Shown here piece by piece: positions 31,716 through 39,544 of a DNA stretch of 64,000 nucleotides. This DNA comes from Nocardia rhizosphaerihabitans (GTDB lineage Bacteria > Actinomycetota > Actinomycetes > Mycobacteriales > Mycobacteriaceae). The position numbers and the translations under genes were made by a program. The stretch's first letter is position 1. Each line of letters starts with the position of its first letter. The notes below the pieces were generated by a model that saw only the letters and a list, made by a program, of their open reading frames with translations, was not told where the DNA came from and did not search any database. Where the stretch lies: assembly GCF_014646295.1 (NCBI RefSeq), contig NZ_BMNE01000010.1:157142-221141 (forward strand), read 5' to 3'.

Positions 31716-32918
31716 ATGTCCGATCGCGTCGTACTCGCCTACTCCGGTGGGCTTGACACCTCCGTCGCCATCAGCTGGATCGCGAAGGAGACCGGTTCCG
31801 AGGTGGTGGCCGTTGCCATCGACCTGGGCCAGGGTGGCGAGGACATGAACGTGGTGCGCCAGCGCGCGCTGGACTGCGGCGCCGTGGAGGCCATCGTGGT
31901 CGACGCGCGCGACGAGTTTGCCGACCAGTACTGCCTGCCCACCATCCAGGCCAACGCCATGTACATGGGCCAGTACCCACTGGTCTCGGCCATCAGCCGC
32001 CCGCTGATCGTCAAGCACCTGGTCGAGGCCGCCAAGTTCCATAACGCCACCACCGTCTCGCACGGCTGCACCGGCAAGGGCAACGACCAGGTCCGCTTCG
32101 AGGTCGGCATCGGCGCCCTGGCGCCGGACCTGGAGGTCATCGCCCCGGTCCGCGACTACGCCTGGACCCGGGAGAAGGCCATCGCCTTCGCCGAGCAGAA
32201 CAACCTGCCGATCAACGTCACCAAGAAGTCGCCGTTCTCGATCGACCAGAACGTGTGGGGCCGCGCCGTCGAGACCGGCTTCCTCGAGGACCTGTGGAAC
32301 GCGCCGACCAAGGACGTCTACGACTACACCGCCGACCCGACGGTGAACTTCGAGGCGCCCGACGAGGTCATCATCACCTTCGACAAGGGTGTGCCGGTCG
32401 CCATCGACGGTCGCCAGGTCACCGTGCTGCAAGCCATCGAGGAGATGAACACCCGCGCCGGTCGCCAGGGCGTCGGCCGCCTCGACATGGTCGAGGACCG
32501 GCTCGTCGGCATCAAGAGCCGCGAGATCTACGAGGCGCCGGGCGCCATCGCGCTGATCACCGCGCACCAGGCCCTGGAGAACGTCACCATCGAGCGCGAG
32601 CTGGGCCGCTACAAGCGCCAGGTCGAGCAGCGCTGGGGCGAGCTGGCCTACGACGGCCTGTGGTTCTCCCCGCTCAAGCGCGCCCTCGACGCGTTCGTGC
32701 AGGACACCCAGCAGCACGTCACCGGCGACATCCGGATGGTGCTGCACGGTGGTTCCGCCGTGGTCAACGGCCGCCGCTCCGAGCAGTCGCTCTACGACTT
32801 CAACCTGGCCACCTACGACGAGGGCGACACCTTCGACCAGTCGCTGGCCAAGGGCTTCGTGCAGATCCACGGCCTGTCCTCGAAGGTCGCCGCCCGCCGC
32901 GACCTCAACCAGAAGTAG
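31716..32918 (+). CDS. argG: Argininosuccinate synthase
   Basis: A 400-residue ATP-dependent ligase that joins citrulline and aspartate. The N-type ATP pyrophosphatase P-loop is AYSGGLDTS at residues 8-16; the citrulline/aspartate region includes THGCTGKGNDQVRFE near 110-125 and the later YEAPGAI and GRYKRQVEQRWGEL segments. The ATG at 31716 has GGAG upstream. Length and sequence are standard. It is followed by a strong hairpin rather than directly by argH. Confidence 0.97.
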   Translation: MSDRVVLAYSGGLDTSVAISWIAKETGSEVVAVAIDLGQGGEDMNVVRQRALDCGAVEAIVVDARDEFADQYCLPTIQANAMYMGQYPLVSAISRPLIVKHLVEAAKFHNATTVSHGCTGKGNDQVRFEVGIGALAPDLEVIAPVRDYAWTREKAIAFAEQNNLPINVTKKSPFSIDQNVWGRAVETGFLEDLWNAPTKDVYDYTADPTVNFEAPDEVIITFDKGVPVAIDGRQVTVLQAIEEMNTRAGRQGVGRLDMVEDRLVGIKSREIYEAPGAIALITAHQALENVTIERELGRYKRQVEQRWGELAYDGLWFSPLKRALDAFVQDTQQHVTGDIRMVLHGGSAVVNGRRSEQSLYDFNLATYDEGDTFDQSLAKGFVQIHGLSSKVAARRDLNQK

Positions 32919-32938
32919 GAAGTAAGTAGGCTCCCCCG

Positions 32939-32970
32939 CCTCCCCGCGACTTTTGCCGGTCGTGGGGAGG
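32939..32970 (+). terminator. Hairpin after argG
   Basis: CCTCCCCGCGAC at 32939-32950 pairs with GTCGTGGGGAGG at 32959-32970 (12 bp with one G-U pair) around an 8-base loop, 21 bp after the argG stop. No T-run follows, as is common for actinobacterial terminators. Confidence 0.65.
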
Positions 32971-33053
32971 CTGCCGCTATTCCTATCGGGCTCACCCGAA
33001 GCGCCTGTTCTTGGCGTACCCGGTGAGTTACCCATGTTCTCGCTAGATCAGGC

Positions 33054-33080
33054 GGCAACCGTAGGCTCGATGCGGTTGCC
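33054..33080 (+). promoter_or_regulatory. Hairpin in the argG-argH spacer
   Basis: GGCAACCG at 33054-33061 and CGGTTGCC at 33073-33080 form a perfect 8 bp stem with an 11-base loop, about 60 bp before argH. It may be a leader structure controlling argH or part of a second terminator. The whole 221 bp spacer has no gene. Confidence 0.35.
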
Positions 33081-33139
33081 CGTCTGTGCGCGGCAGCCGT
33101 TCTGCGCCGTAACCGCCGACACCCAGGAGAGGGCACACG

Positions 33140-34558
33140 ATGACCCATAGTGGAACCAACGAAGGTGCGCTCTGGGGTGGGCGATTCGCGTCCGGCCCCG
33201 CCGAGGCGATGGCGGCGCTGAGCAAATCGACCCATTTCGACTGGGCGCTGGCTCCCTATGACATCCGCGCGTCCAAGGCGCATGCTCGCGTGCTGCACAA
33301 GGCGGGGCTGCTCTCCGACGAGGACCTGACCGGCATGCTCGCCGGGCTGGAAGCGCTCGCCGCCGACGTCGCCTCGGGCGCCTACGGTCCCGCCGACTCC
33401 GACGAGGACGTGCACGGTGCGCTCGAGCGCGGGCTGATCGAGCGGGTCGGCACCGAACTCGGTGGCCGGCTGCGGGCGGGCCGTTCGCGCAACGACCAGG
33501 TCGCCACCCTGTTCCGCATGTGGCTGCGTGACGGTGTGCGCCGGGTCGCCGCCGGTGTGCTCGATGTGGTCGATGCGCTCGTCGGCCAGGCCGCCGCGCA
33601 CCCGGACGCGGTAATGCCGGGCAAGACCCACCTGCAGGCCGCGCAGCCCGTGTTGCTCGCGCACCATCTGCTCGCCCACGCGCATCCGCTGCTGCGTGAT
33701 CTGGAACGCCTGCGCGACTTCGACAAGCGCGCTGCCATCTCGCCGTACGGTTCGGGCGCGCTGGCCGGTTCGTCGCTGGGACTGGATCCCGAGCAGATCG
33801 CCGCCGATCTCGATTTCACCGCGTCCGCGGCCAATTCGATCGACGCGACCTCCTCGCGGGACTTCGCCGCCGAGGCCGCGTTCGTGCTCGCCATGATCGG
33901 CGTCGACCTGAGCCGGATGGCCGAAGAGGTCATCATCTGGAGCACACCGGAATTCGGTTACGTCACCCTGGCCGACGCGTGGTCGACCGGGTCGTCGATC
34001 ATGCCGCAGAAGAAGAACCCCGACGTCTCCGAGCTGACGCGCGGCAAGGCGGGCCGCCTGATCGGCAACCTGACCGGTCTGCTGGCGACGTTGAAGGCGC
34101 AGCCGCTGGCCTACAACCGGGACCTGCAGGAGGACAAGGAACCCCTGTTCGACTCGGTCGCCCAGCTCGAACTGCTGCTGCCCGCCATCGCGGGCTTGGT
34201 CGGCACCCTCACCTTCCACACCGACCGGATGGCCGAACTCGCCCCCGCCGGCTTCACCCTCGCCACCGACATCGCGGAATGGATGGTGCGCCAAGGTGTT
34301 CCGTTCCGCGTCGCCCACGAGGCCGCCGGTGCGTGTGTGCGGGTCGCCGAGGCGCGCGGTGTCGGTCTCGACGAACTGACCGACGAGGAGTTCGCCGCCG
34401 TCGACCCGTCCCTGACCGCCGGTGTGCGCGAAGTGCTCACGGTCCAGGGCTCCATCGCCTCGCGCAATGCGCGTGGCGGCACCGCAGGCGTCCGTGTCGC
34501 CGAGCAGCTCGACGAGGTCCGCAGGACCGCCGACGACGCTCGCGCCTGGTTGCGCTGA
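33140..34558 (+). CDS. argH: Argininosuccinate lyase
   Basis: A 472-residue fumarase/aspartase-superfamily lyase that releases arginine and fumarate. Signature GSSIMPQKKNPD is near residue 288-300, with RAGRSRNDQVAT near 112 and GKTHLQAAQPV near 158. GAGAGGG precedes ATG 33140. It is separated from argG by 221 bp with two hairpins, whereas these genes are usually nearly adjacent, so it may have its own promoter. Confidence 0.97.
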   Translation: MTHSGTNEGALWGGRFASGPAEAMAALSKSTHFDWALAPYDIRASKAHARVLHKAGLLSDEDLTGMLAGLEALAADVASGAYGPADSDEDVHGALERGLIERVGTELGGRLRAGRSRNDQVATLFRMWLRDGVRRVAAGVLDVVDALVGQAAAHPDAVMPGKTHLQAAQPVLLAHHLLAHAHPLLRDLERLRDFDKRAAISPYGSGALAGSSLGLDPEQIAADLDFTASAANSIDATSSRDFAAEAAFVLAMIGVDLSRMAEEVIIWSTPEFGYVTLADAWSTGSSIMPQKKNPDVSELTRGKAGRLIGNLTGLLATLKAQPLAYNRDLQEDKEPLFDSVAQLELLLPAIAGLVGTLTFHTDRMAELAPAGFTLATDIAEWMVRQGVPFRVAHEAAGACVRVAEARGVGLDELTDEEFAAVDPSLTAGVREVLTVQGSIASRNARGGTAGVRVAEQLDEVRRTADDARAWLR

Positions 34559-34617
34559 GGTCGTACCCGTAGCCCGGTAGCGCGCGTTCTGGGCGGCCGT
34601 CCGGATAGTCTGCGGCC

Positions 34618-34941
34618 ATGACCCTGCTCTTCCTGGCACTGGCCATCGCCACCGAGGTGACTGCGACGGTGTCGCTGAAACTGTCGGAAGGCTTCACGAA
34701 ACCGGCGCCGTCGATCGTCGTGGTGATCGGCTACGGTGCCGCGTTCTTCTTCCTGTCCCAGGCGTTGAGGCGGGGGATGGCGATCGGAGTCGCCTACGGC
34801 ATCTGGTCGGCGGTGGGTGTGGCCGCGATCGCGGCGATCGGTGTGCTGTTCCTCGGGGAGCGGCTCACCCTGATCCAGGTCGGCGGTATCGGGCTGGTGA
34901 TCCTCGGGGTGCTGGCGCTGGAACTCGGTGGGGCGCACTGA
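34618..34941 (+). CDS. SMR-family multidrug efflux protein
   Basis: A 107-residue protein with four membrane helices. The essential glutamate is in ALAIATEVTATVSLKLSEGF (Glu14), and the GIAYAxWSxxG-type motif appears as GVAYGIWSAVG near residue 60. SMR proteins work as antiparallel dimers exchanging protons for quaternary cations or guanidinium. Length is typical of EmrE/QacC types. Standalone, 60 bp after argH, convergent with ilvA. Confidence 0.93.
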   Translation: MTLLFLALAIATEVTATVSLKLSEGFTKPAPSIVVVIGYGAAFFFLSQALRRGMAIGVAYGIWSAVGVAAIAAIGVLFLGERLTLIQVGGIGLVILGVLALELGGAH

Positions 34942-34972
34942 TTCTGGAGCCGCACGCTCCCTCGGGACGCCG

Positions 34973-34986
34973 GTGCCTCGAGGCAC
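34973..34986. terminator. 14 bp palindrome between convergent genes
   Basis: GTGCCTCGAGGCAC is a perfect palindrome located between the SMR gene stop and the threonine ammonia-lyase stop. It may act as a weak bidirectional terminator; nothing else suggests a role. Confidence 0.35.
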
Positions 34987-34991
34987 TGAGG

Positions 34992-36206
34992 CTAAAGCTC
35001 CGCGTGGACTCGGAAACCGGCGTCGCGCAGCGCGTCCAGCACGTCGTCGCGGTGGGCCGGGCCCCGGGTTTCGACGGTGAGCGAGACCTCGACCTCGTCG
35101 ACGGCCAGCCACATGCCGGTGCGGGAATGGACGATGTCGACCACGCTCGCGCCCGCGCGGCCGACGACGCCGAGCAGTGCGGACAGCGCACCGGGGCGGT
35201 CGGCGATGGTGACGCGCATGGCCAGGTAGCGGCCCGCCGCGCTGAGACCGTGGCCGATCACCCGCGTGAGCAGCAGCGGGTCGATGTTTCCGCCGGACAG
35301 GATGGTCACGACCGGGCCGGGCAGGTCGCGCAGGTCGGTGGACAGGAGCGCGGCGACACCCGCCGCACCCGCGGGTTCGACGATGAGTTTGGCCCGTTCC
35401 AGACACAGCAGCAGCGCCTTCGACAAGGAGTCCTCGTCGACCGTGACGATCTCGGACACCAACTCGGCGACGTGGGCGAACGGCACCGCACCCGGCTGCC
35501 CCACCGCGATGCCATCGGCCATGGTCGACATCCGCGGCACCCGAATCGGCTTGCCCGCCGCGAGCGAATCCGGCCACGCCGCCGCCTCGGCCGCCTGCAC
35601 ACCGATCACCCGAACCCGCGGTGCCACGGCGTGCAATGCCACCGCGACACCCGCGAGCAGTCCACCACCACCGGTCGGCACGACGACCGTGCCCACATCG
35701 GGAACCTGCTCGAGGATTTCCAGGGCGACGGTCGCCTGTCCGGCGACGATGTCGGGATGATCGAACGGATGGATCAGCGTCGCGCCCGTCCGCTCGGCGA
35801 ATTCCTGTGCGGCGAGCAGGGATTCGTCGATGGAGTCACCCGCCAGATGTACCTCTGCCCCGTAGGCACGCGTGGCGACCAGCTTCGGCAGCGACGCTCC
35901 GACCGGCATGAACACCGTCGAGGTGATCCCGAGCTCCGCCGCCGACCACGCAACGCCCTGCGCGTGATTGCCCGCGCTCGCCGCCACCACGCCGCGCGCC
36001 CGCTCGGCCGCGGGCATGTTCGCGATCCGGTTGTACGCGCCGCGCGGCTTGAACGACCCGGTGCGCTGCAGGTTCTCGCACTTGAGCAGCACCTGCGCAC
36101 CGACCCGCTCCGACAACACCCGCGACCCCACGGTCGGCGTACGCCGAATCACCGGCGCCAGCAGCCGCGCAGCCGCCTCGATCCGCTCGAGCCCGACGAT
36201 CTCCAT
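34992..36206 (-). CDS. ilvA: Threonine ammonia-lyase
   Basis: A 404-residue PLP fold-type II enzyme starting MEIVGLERIEAAARLL at 36206 (ATG 36215 is an alternative). The PLP lysine is in TGSFKPRGAYNRI near residue 50, the phosphate-binding glycine loop is VPTGGGGLLAG near 175, and SGGNIDP near 305. A C-terminal ACT domain (MRVTIADRPGALSALLGVV) ends the protein. It turns threonine into 2-oxobutyrate, feeding isoleucine synthesis or catabolism. The single ACT domain and length match the shorter TdcB/actinobacterial type. Confidence 0.93.
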   Translation of the reverse strand: MEIVGLERIEAAARLLAPVIRRTPTVGSRVLSERVGAQVLLKCENLQRTGSFKPRGAYNRIANMPAAERARGVVAASAGNHAQGVAWSAAELGITSTVFMPVGASLPKLVATRAYGAEVHLAGDSIDESLLAAQEFAERTGATLIHPFDHPDIVAGQATVALEILEQVPDVGTVVVPTGGGGLLAGVAVALHAVAPRVRVIGVQAAEAAAWPDSLAAGKPIRVPRMSTMADGIAVGQPGAVPFAHVAELVSEIVTVDEDSLSKALLLCLERAKLIVEPAGAAGVAALLSTDLRDLPGPVVTILSGGNIDPLLLTRVIGHGLSAAGRYLAMRVTIADRPGALSALLGVVGRAGASVVDIVHSRTGMWLAVDEVEVSLTVETRGPAHRDDVLDALRDAGFRVHAEL

Positions 36207-36265
36207 ACGCCACATCGTGCCAGGGGGCAGGCGAAACGACCCACGATGCGAGACACCATCGGGTC

Positions 36266-37444
36266 TCAGCGGAGCCTGTCGGCTTTCGCGATGTTGTGGG
36301 CGGTGGTGCCGAGGCGGGTGAGGCGGGCGTCGCCGAGTGGGGTGAGTTTGCCGCCGAGGCGGTTGGTGACGAAGGCGAGGGACAGGCCGGTCTCGGGGTC
36401 GGCGAAGGCGCCGGAACCCCCGAGGCCGAAGTGGCCGAACGCCGAAATCGGGTCGGACTTGGACGGTTTCATCGGGACACCGTGGAAACCGAGCGCCCAC
36501 GGGATGCGGAAGGCCAGCACGTAGTCCGGGGTGAAGACCTGGCGGGTGGCGACGCGGCGGATCGAGCCGGGGTCGAGGATACGGGTTCCTTCGAGTTCGC
36601 CGCCGTTGGCGAGTGCGCCGTACACGCGGGCCAGCGCGCGGGCCGAGAACACGCCGTTCACGCCCGGCATCACCGAATCGTGCACGCGCGGGTCGACGAT
36701 GAGGTCGGCGAAACCGCGGGGAGTCGTTTCCGCGGCGGCGGCGTACCTGGTGCGGGTGAGCAGGTCCGAACCCCGGTCCCACTCCATGCCCGCCGCCCGC
36801 AGACGCGGGAAGGTGGTGGCGATGCGATGCCGTTCCTCCTTCGGCACCCGGAACCAGAGTTCTTCGGCGCCAAGGGGTTCGGCGAGCTCGGTCCGGACGA
36901 CGTCGACGAACTCGCGGCCGGTCACCCGCCGCACCAGCTCGGCGGCCAGGTGCCCGTAGCTGATGCCGTGGTAGCCGCTGGTGATCCGGTGCCGAGGGTC
37001 GGGGGTGGCCGCGCCCAGCGCCGCCGTGACGGCCTCGTCGTCGAGGAAACGGTCGACGGGCCCGGGCAGCAGGCCGCGCAGCCGGTGCAGACCGGCGCGA
37101 TGGGTGAGCACGTCGCGCACCGTGATGTGCGACTTGCCCGCTGCGGCGAATTCGGGCCAGTATTCGGCCACCGCGGTGTCGTAGTCGAGCTGCCCGCGCT
37201 CGGCGAGCTGATGGATCACCGTGGAGGCCACGCCTTTTCCGGTGGAGAAGGCCAGCGCCACCGTGTCCGCGGCCCAGGGTACGCCGGGGCTCGCGTAGCC
37301 CGCCCACACATCGACCACCGGCTCACCGTGCAGGTACACGCACAGGGCGCCACCGCCGTGCGACGGCCTGCGGAAGAGGCGGTCGAACATCGCGACCAAG
37401 CTGACGAAACGGCGATCCACCGACTGCGTTGTCGAAACTCCCAT
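36266..37444 (-). CDS. Serine hydrolase of the class C beta-lactamase / EstB esterase family
   Basis: A 392-residue protein with the SxxK nucleophile motif as STGK near residue 68-71, the YxN-like tyrosine motif at HGISYGH around 158-164, and a late FGHFGLGGSG motif replacing KTG (HxG type) near 325. No signal peptide is visible, suggesting a cytosolic esterase or peptidase rather than a secreted beta-lactamase. Actinobacteria carry many such proteins (lipL/EstB group). It is monocistronic. Confidence 0.88.
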   Translation of the reverse strand: MGVSTTQSVDRRFVSLVAMFDRLFRRPSHGGGALCVYLHGEPVVDVWAGYASPGVPWAADTVALAFSTGKGVASTVIHQLAERGQLDYDTAVAEYWPEFAAAGKSHITVRDVLTHRAGLHRLRGLLPGPVDRFLDDEAVTAALGAATPDPRHRITSGYHGISYGHLAAELVRRVTGREFVDVVRTELAEPLGAEELWFRVPKEERHRIATTFPRLRAAGMEWDRGSDLLTRTRYAAAAETTPRGFADLIVDPRVHDSVMPGVNGVFSARALARVYGALANGGELEGTRILDPGSIRRVATRQVFTPDYVLAFRIPWALGFHGVPMKPSKSDPISAFGHFGLGGSGAFADPETGLSLAFVTNRLGGKLTPLGDARLTRLGTTAHNIAKADRLR

Positions 37445-37520
37445 CGTTCGAGCATGCCACTTCGCCCATGGGACCGGTCGGTACGGTGATCGTTTCGCCG
37501 GGGGAGGGGAGCGGCCGCGA

Positions 37521-37541
37521 CGCCGCCGTTCGTGGGCGGCG
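37521..37541 (-). terminator. GC hairpin downstream of the 117-residue gene
   Basis: CGCCGCC at 37521-37527 and GGCGGCG at 37535-37541 form a 7 bp GC stem, 12 bp after the stop of the minus-strand gene ending at 37554. Confidence 0.5.
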
Positions 37542-37553
37542 GGGAAGGTCAGG

Positions 37554-37907
37554 TCAGGCGCGGACGGATTCGCCGGTGAGCGCGTTCAGCACGCCGTCGA
37601 GGTCGTCGACGTCGACGACCAGGCGGGTGAAATCAGGCCCGTCGAGGTCGATCCGCACGGCACTGCCACCGAAGGTGGTGTCCCAGAACTCTTTCCGGCC
37701 CTTGCCCCGGTAGACGCCGGCGGCGATCACGCCGGGGATGAAGGTGCCGGGCGCGCGCACCCACGGCGGGCGCAGATCCACCTCGGCGGGGGTGATGCCG
37801 GTGATGGCGGCGCGGTCGATCACGACCTGCTGGCGCAGCGCGAGCAGGCGATGACCACCGAGCACATGGACCGTCACGGTGTCGTCGTTGATCTCGACCT
37901 CGACCAT
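37554..37907 (-). CDS. Conserved hypothetical protein, PH-like
   Basis: A 117-residue protein starting at ATG 37907 (MVEVEINDDTVTVHVLG). It is strand-rich, with the sequence ALRQQVVIDRAAITGI, a VRAPGTFIPGVIAAGVYR stretch and GKGRKEFWDTTFG, a pattern found in small actinobacterial proteins resembling bacterial PH-like domains. It has no membrane segment and no catalytic motif. Function unknown. The roughly 195 bp upstream contain an AT-rich pocket (38005-38050) probably carrying its promoter. Confidence 0.7.
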   Translation of the reverse strand: MVEVEINDDTVTVHVLGGHRLLALRQQVVIDRAAITGITPAEVDLRPPWVRAPGTFIPGVIAAGVYRGKGRKEFWDTTFGGSAVRIDLDGPDFTRLVVDVDDLDGVLNALTGESVRA

Positions 37908-38102
37908 CGCTACCTCACTCACCCTCTGCGGAAATCGTTCCCTGTCCAGGGTGCGCGCGCGGCCTGGTCGGCGACTGTGGCGAGCCTGTGATTTCACCAA
38001 GAAACCTGAACATTGAAAGATATAGATATGCGCATTAAACCTGTTGCGCCTCCTGAGGTGGGTAGGAAACGTACTGGTCGAAAAGCGGCAAGGAGGGAGG
38101 GG

Positions 38103-38672
38103 TTACGCCCGGTGCGCGGTGTGCGCGCGGTCGGCGATCTCGAGAACCTCGGCCAGCCACGGCGTGTACCTGCCGGGATGGTCGGCCAACTCGGCCCGCA
38201 GGGTCTGCGGGGAGATCCACGCCCAGGCACCGACCTCGGCCGGATCGGGCCGCGGTGTCACATCGCCCACCACACCGATCAGGACATGGTCGTATTCGTG
38301 CTCGACCCGGCCCGTCGTCTCGTCGCCCGCGCGGTAGCGGAAGGTCCCGACCTCGGTGAGCTCGGCCGCGAGACCGAACTCCTCGCGCAGCCGGATCGCC
38401 GCCGCCTCGAGCACCGGCTGACCGGGCGCGGGATGCCCGCAGCAGGTGTTGGCCCACTGCAGCGGGAAGCGGGTCTTCACCGCGGCGCGCTGCTGGACCA
38501 GCACGTGCCCGTGCCGGTCGAACAGCAGCACCGAGAAGGCGCGGTGGAGCGTGCCAGGTGGCCGATGGGCATCGGCCACCGAGCACGCTCCGATCGCAAC
38601 ACCGGTGTCGTCGACCAGCTCGACGGGCATGGCTTCGCGGTCGGTCGACGGGTCGGCGAGCTGTTCGGTCAC
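38103..38672 (-). CDS. idi: Isopentenyl-diphosphate delta-isomerase, type I
   Basis: A 189-residue Nudix-fold isomerase that interconverts IPP and DMAPP. The catalytic cysteine is in WANTCCGHP near residue 74-82, the metal-binding glutamates in LREEFGL and VEHEYDHVLIG, and the nucleophile region ending in AWAWISPQTL. Its GTG start overlaps the methyltransferase stop as GTGA, making it the last gene of the 2-methylisoborneol operon. An isomerase here would supply balanced C5 units for geranyl diphosphate. In other 2-MIB clusters idi is not a standard member, so this linkage is notable. Confidence 0.93.
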   Translation of the reverse strand: MTEQLADPSTDREAMPVELVDDTGVAIGACSVADAHRPPGTLHRAFSVLLFDRHGHVLVQQRAAVKTRFPLQWANTCCGHPAPGQPVLEAAAIRLREEFGLAAELTEVGTFRYRAGDETTGRVEHEYDHVLIGVVGDVTPRPDPAEVGAWAWISPQTLRAELADHPGRYTPWLAEVLEIADRAHTAHRA

Positions 38673-39544
38673 CTGGCTACCTTATCGGCGACGATCATCA
38701 GGTACTGGAAGCTCCCCTCGCGGTAGGCGGTGAGGAACGGCTGCTCGACGCCGGTGGCGAGCTCGGAATGGGTGCGCAGCTCCCAGTATGGGATGGTGTC
38801 GGGGGTGAGGTCGACGACGGTGGTGGGGATCAGGCCGTTGTCGGAGAGTGCGCGGAAGTACTCGCTGCGCGGGTGGATCATGCAGCCGTAGTGGGCGTCG
38901 ATCCAGCTGACCGAGGCCGACCGGCCGCCGGTGACGTCGTTGGAGCAGCCGGTGATGCACACATACCGCCCGCCGGGTTCCAAGATCCGGGAGAATTCGT
39001 CGAACAGGTCGAACAGATCGACGTACATGGTGGTCTCGTTGGTCCAAATCGCGCGCACCGACTCGTCGGCGAAGCCGGTGTCGAGCATGTTGCGGAAGTG
39101 GAACCGGACCTGGTCGGTGACACCGCGGGTCTCGGCCTGGTCGTTGGCGAAGCCGACCTGGTACTCGGAGATGGAGACACCGTCGACCTTGCAGCCGAAT
39201 CGTTCCGCGGCCATGAAGCTGGTGCCGCCACGTCCCGAACCGCCGTCGACGAGGCGGTCCTCGGGCTGGATGGGGCCGAGATTGTCGAGCAGGTAGTCGG
39301 CCTGCGCGGTCTCGAGCCGGTGCAGTTCGCGCACGATGCGGTCCTGCCTGGTCTGCTCGGGGCCCTCGATGACCGACCAGTCGGGCGCGCCGATGCCGTA
39401 GTGGTGGTGGTAGAGACCGTCGACCTCGCCCAGTTTGGTGTTGACCCGATCGTCGTTGGGATTGTTGTTCCAGTACGCCGCGACGGAACGCTGGTAGGTG
39501 GTGCGCAGGACGGTGCGGTCGGTACGGGGGTTCGCGATGGTCAT
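38669..39544 (-). CDS. Geranyl diphosphate 2-C-methyltransferase
   Basis: A 291-residue SAM-dependent methyltransferase that makes 2-methylgeranyl diphosphate, the unusual C11 precursor of 2-methylisoborneol. The SAM motif is VDGGSGRGGTSFMAAERFG, and the family-specific segments VAAYWNNNPNDDRVN and HHHYGIGAPDW near the N-terminus and WTNETTMYVDLFDLF in the middle fit GPPMT. The active-site aromatic/acidic pocket residues cannot be assigned by eye. The ATG 39544 overlaps the synthase stop as ATGA. Confidence 0.93.
   Translation of the reverse strand: MTIANPRTDRTVLRTTYQRSVAAYWNNNPNDDRVNTKLGEVDGLYHHHYGIGAPDWSVIEGPEQTRQDRIVRELHRLETAQADYLLDNLGPIQPEDRLVDGGSGRGGTSFMAAERFGCKVDGVSISEYQVGFANDQAETRGVTDQVRFHFRNMLDTGFADESVRAIWTNETTMYVDLFDLFDEFSRILEPGGRYVCITGCSNDVTGGRSASVSWIDAHYGCMIHPRSEYFRALSDNGLIPTTVVDLTPDTIPYWELRTHSELATGVEQPFLTAYREGSFQYLMIVADKVAR

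Noticed and set aside
33031..33150. Short plus-strand ORF before argH as an arginine leader peptide
   Set aside because: It has no ribosome site, lacks a run of arginine codons, and runs into the argH start in another frame.
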